A DNA stretch of 24,869 bases from NCBI GenBank assembly GCA_045123575.1, contig JBGVKG010000007.1, forward strand, positions 1 through 24,869, in the 5' to 3' direction. This document shows positions 24,271-24,869 of the stretch, piece after piece (position 1 is the stretch's first letter; each line of letters starts with the position of its first letter). This DNA comes from SVEL01 sp045123575. GTDB taxonomy: Bacteria; Bacillota; Clostridia; Lachnospirales; Lachnospiraceae. Position numbers and translations under genes: made by a program. The notes under the pieces are model-generated. The model did no database searches and was not told the DNA's origin. It saw only the letters and a list, made by a program, of their open reading frames with translations.

Positions 24271-24299
24271 ATCCTAACACTCCAAAAATATTAAATCAA
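24271..24299 (-). promoter_or_regulatory. Promoter candidate of the starch-binding protein gene
   Basis: TTGATT (complement of 24294-24299), 17 bases, TGT-TAGGAT with -10 TAGGAT (complement of 24271-24276) and an upstream TG as in extended -10 promoters. The leader would be about 70 bases. Confidence 0.4.
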
Positions 24300-24527
24300 T
24301 AGTTTGTAACACTTTTTTAATAATTACCACATAGATAACAAATTTTTGTTAATCCACTTTTATTTTTTGCATTTTAGTGTTGTTTTAACATTTTCCTACA
24401 ATACATTATTATTCAAATACGTCATATTTCCATTCTTTTTCTTTTGCACTATTCTATCCAAAGATATTTTTGTGTTATATCATTTTCTTCTTAGCCTATA
24501 TATCCAATCAACTTAGCCTATAAACAC

Positions 24528-24555
24528 GTGAGGCTATGCTAATGCACAGCCTCAC
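24528..24555 (-). terminator. Terminator-like hairpin after the Rpn-family gene
   Basis: Perfect 8-bp GTGAGGCT/AGCCTCAC arms (24528-24535, 24548-24555) around a 12-base loop, about 43 bases past the stop codon of the gene at the right edge. The T-tract is poor on both strands (GTGTTTAT on minus, TTTCCTATT on plus), so direction and efficiency are uncertain. Confidence 0.55.
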
Positions 24556-24598
24556 TTTCCTATTATTTACTATGGATATTACCGAAACCACACGTACC

Positions 24599-24869
24599 TT
24601 AAGACCCCCAGTACATATCAACATACTCTCTCGCCTTTTCGTCCGATAAGTTCATTTTTTCTATTAACCTATGACGAGCATCCTCCATTGAACAACCAAA
24701 TTCCTTTAAAGTGTCTAGAAGTACAATAATTCCTTCTGCTCTTCCTTCATCTCTCTCGTCTTTCATCATATCATCAAATGCTTTACACATATTTATTTCC
24801 TCCTGACCTCTATATTTTTCTATATCTTTAAGTACATCCACCTTTAGTAATGCCTTCATCACGTATGCC
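24599..24869 (-). CDS. C-terminal part of an Rpn-family (PD-(D/E)XK nuclease/transposase-like) protein, cut by the window edge
   Basis: The reading frame stays open to the last base, so this is the 3' end of a longer gene; the apparent start (GTG/ATG near 24857-24862) is probably internal. The visible 90 residues include INMCKAFDDMMKDERDEGRA and then a helical tail (LLDTLKEFGCSMEDARHRL, ending EYVDMYWGS). This matches the C-terminus of Rpn/PD-(D/E)XK family proteins, where an MCKAL-DM segment precedes a charged helix with EG repeats. Those proteins occur in many copies in Lachnospiraceae and promote recombination in E. coli. The nuclease domain itself is outside the window, so activity cannot be judged. 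Confidence 0.65.
   Translation of the reverse strand, partial: AYVMKALLKVDVLKDIEKYRGQEEINMCKAFDDMMKDERDEGRAEGIIVLLDTLKEFGCSMEDARHRLIEKMNLSDEKAREYVDMYWGS

Larger units (their letters stand above)
24196..24598. other. AT-rich gap with promoter and terminator signals
   Basis: No gene is seen. From left to right it holds the leader of the starch-binding protein gene with a GTGCC/GGCAC hairpin, a promoter candidate (24271-24299), TTTGTAACA (24303-24311), a 16-base dyad TAACAAATTTTTGTTA (24336-24351), a direct repeat of CTTAGCCTATA (about 24490-24500 and 24512-24522), and a terminator-like hairpin (24528-24555). Confidence 0.6.

Noticed and set aside
1..24869. tRNA, rRNA, integrase or insertion-sequence genes
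   Set aside because: Reading both strands I found no cloverleaf, rRNA segment or transposase/integrase motif apart from the partial Rpn-family gene at the right edge.

Overview
The window is AT-rich DNA from a Gram-positive anaerobe. It carries AddAB instead of RecBCD, a two-gene SufC/SufB-like module, an alpha/beta-type small acid-soluble spore protein (SASP), a CwlC-like amidase without a signal peptide, a lysine riboswitch before dapA, and cell-anchored starch proteins. Together these point to a spore-forming Clostridia member, most likely Lachnospiraceae. The assignment is inference from gene content; no marker gene was compared.

Layout. At 1-425 there is a GC-rich nested inverted repeat (18-143), about 240 bases I cannot explain, and the malQ terminator. 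malQ (4-alpha-glucanotransferase) follows on the minus strand, then sufC-sufB, also minus and with their own promoter. Next, all on minus, is the gene order addB-addA-ssp; the ssp leader holds a 17-bp hairpin covering the ribosome binding site. A small single-pass membrane protein gene runs divergently from addB and converges on nadE. On the plus strand, divergent from nadE, sit a winged-helix/GHKL-ATPase/DUF4325 regulator and a CwlC-like amidase. These converge on a small Asn/Thr-rich lipoprotein gene whose stop codon overlaps the amidase stop. Then come dapB and dapA (minus; lysine riboswitch and terminator), a THEP1-like NTPase, and lgt. The right end has a large type I pullulanase, a non-catalytic starch-binding surface protein, and the 3' part of an Rpn-family gene cut by the window edge.

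How the parts fit. The pullulanase debranches starch at the cell surface, the neighbouring CBM-type protein probably holds the polysaccharide, and MalQ processes imported maltodextrins. DapA/DapB make lysine and diaminopimelate for cell wall under lysine control. Lgt lipidates lipoproteins, including probably the one encoded here.

Main pattern. Four genes (ssp, the lipoprotein gene, the GHKL regulator gene, the small membrane protein gene) have 9-17 bp inverted repeats in which one arm contains the Shine-Dalgarno sequence and the other lies upstream. In three of the four, the upstream arm falls inside the spacer of a candidate promoter, so a transcript started there would lack the blocking arm while a longer transcript would carry it. 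ssp is a sporulation gene and the amidase next to the regulator looks like one; two of the candidate promoters partly resemble the forespore sigma-G consensus. This promoter-embedded anti-SD arrangement is the most unusual thing I see.
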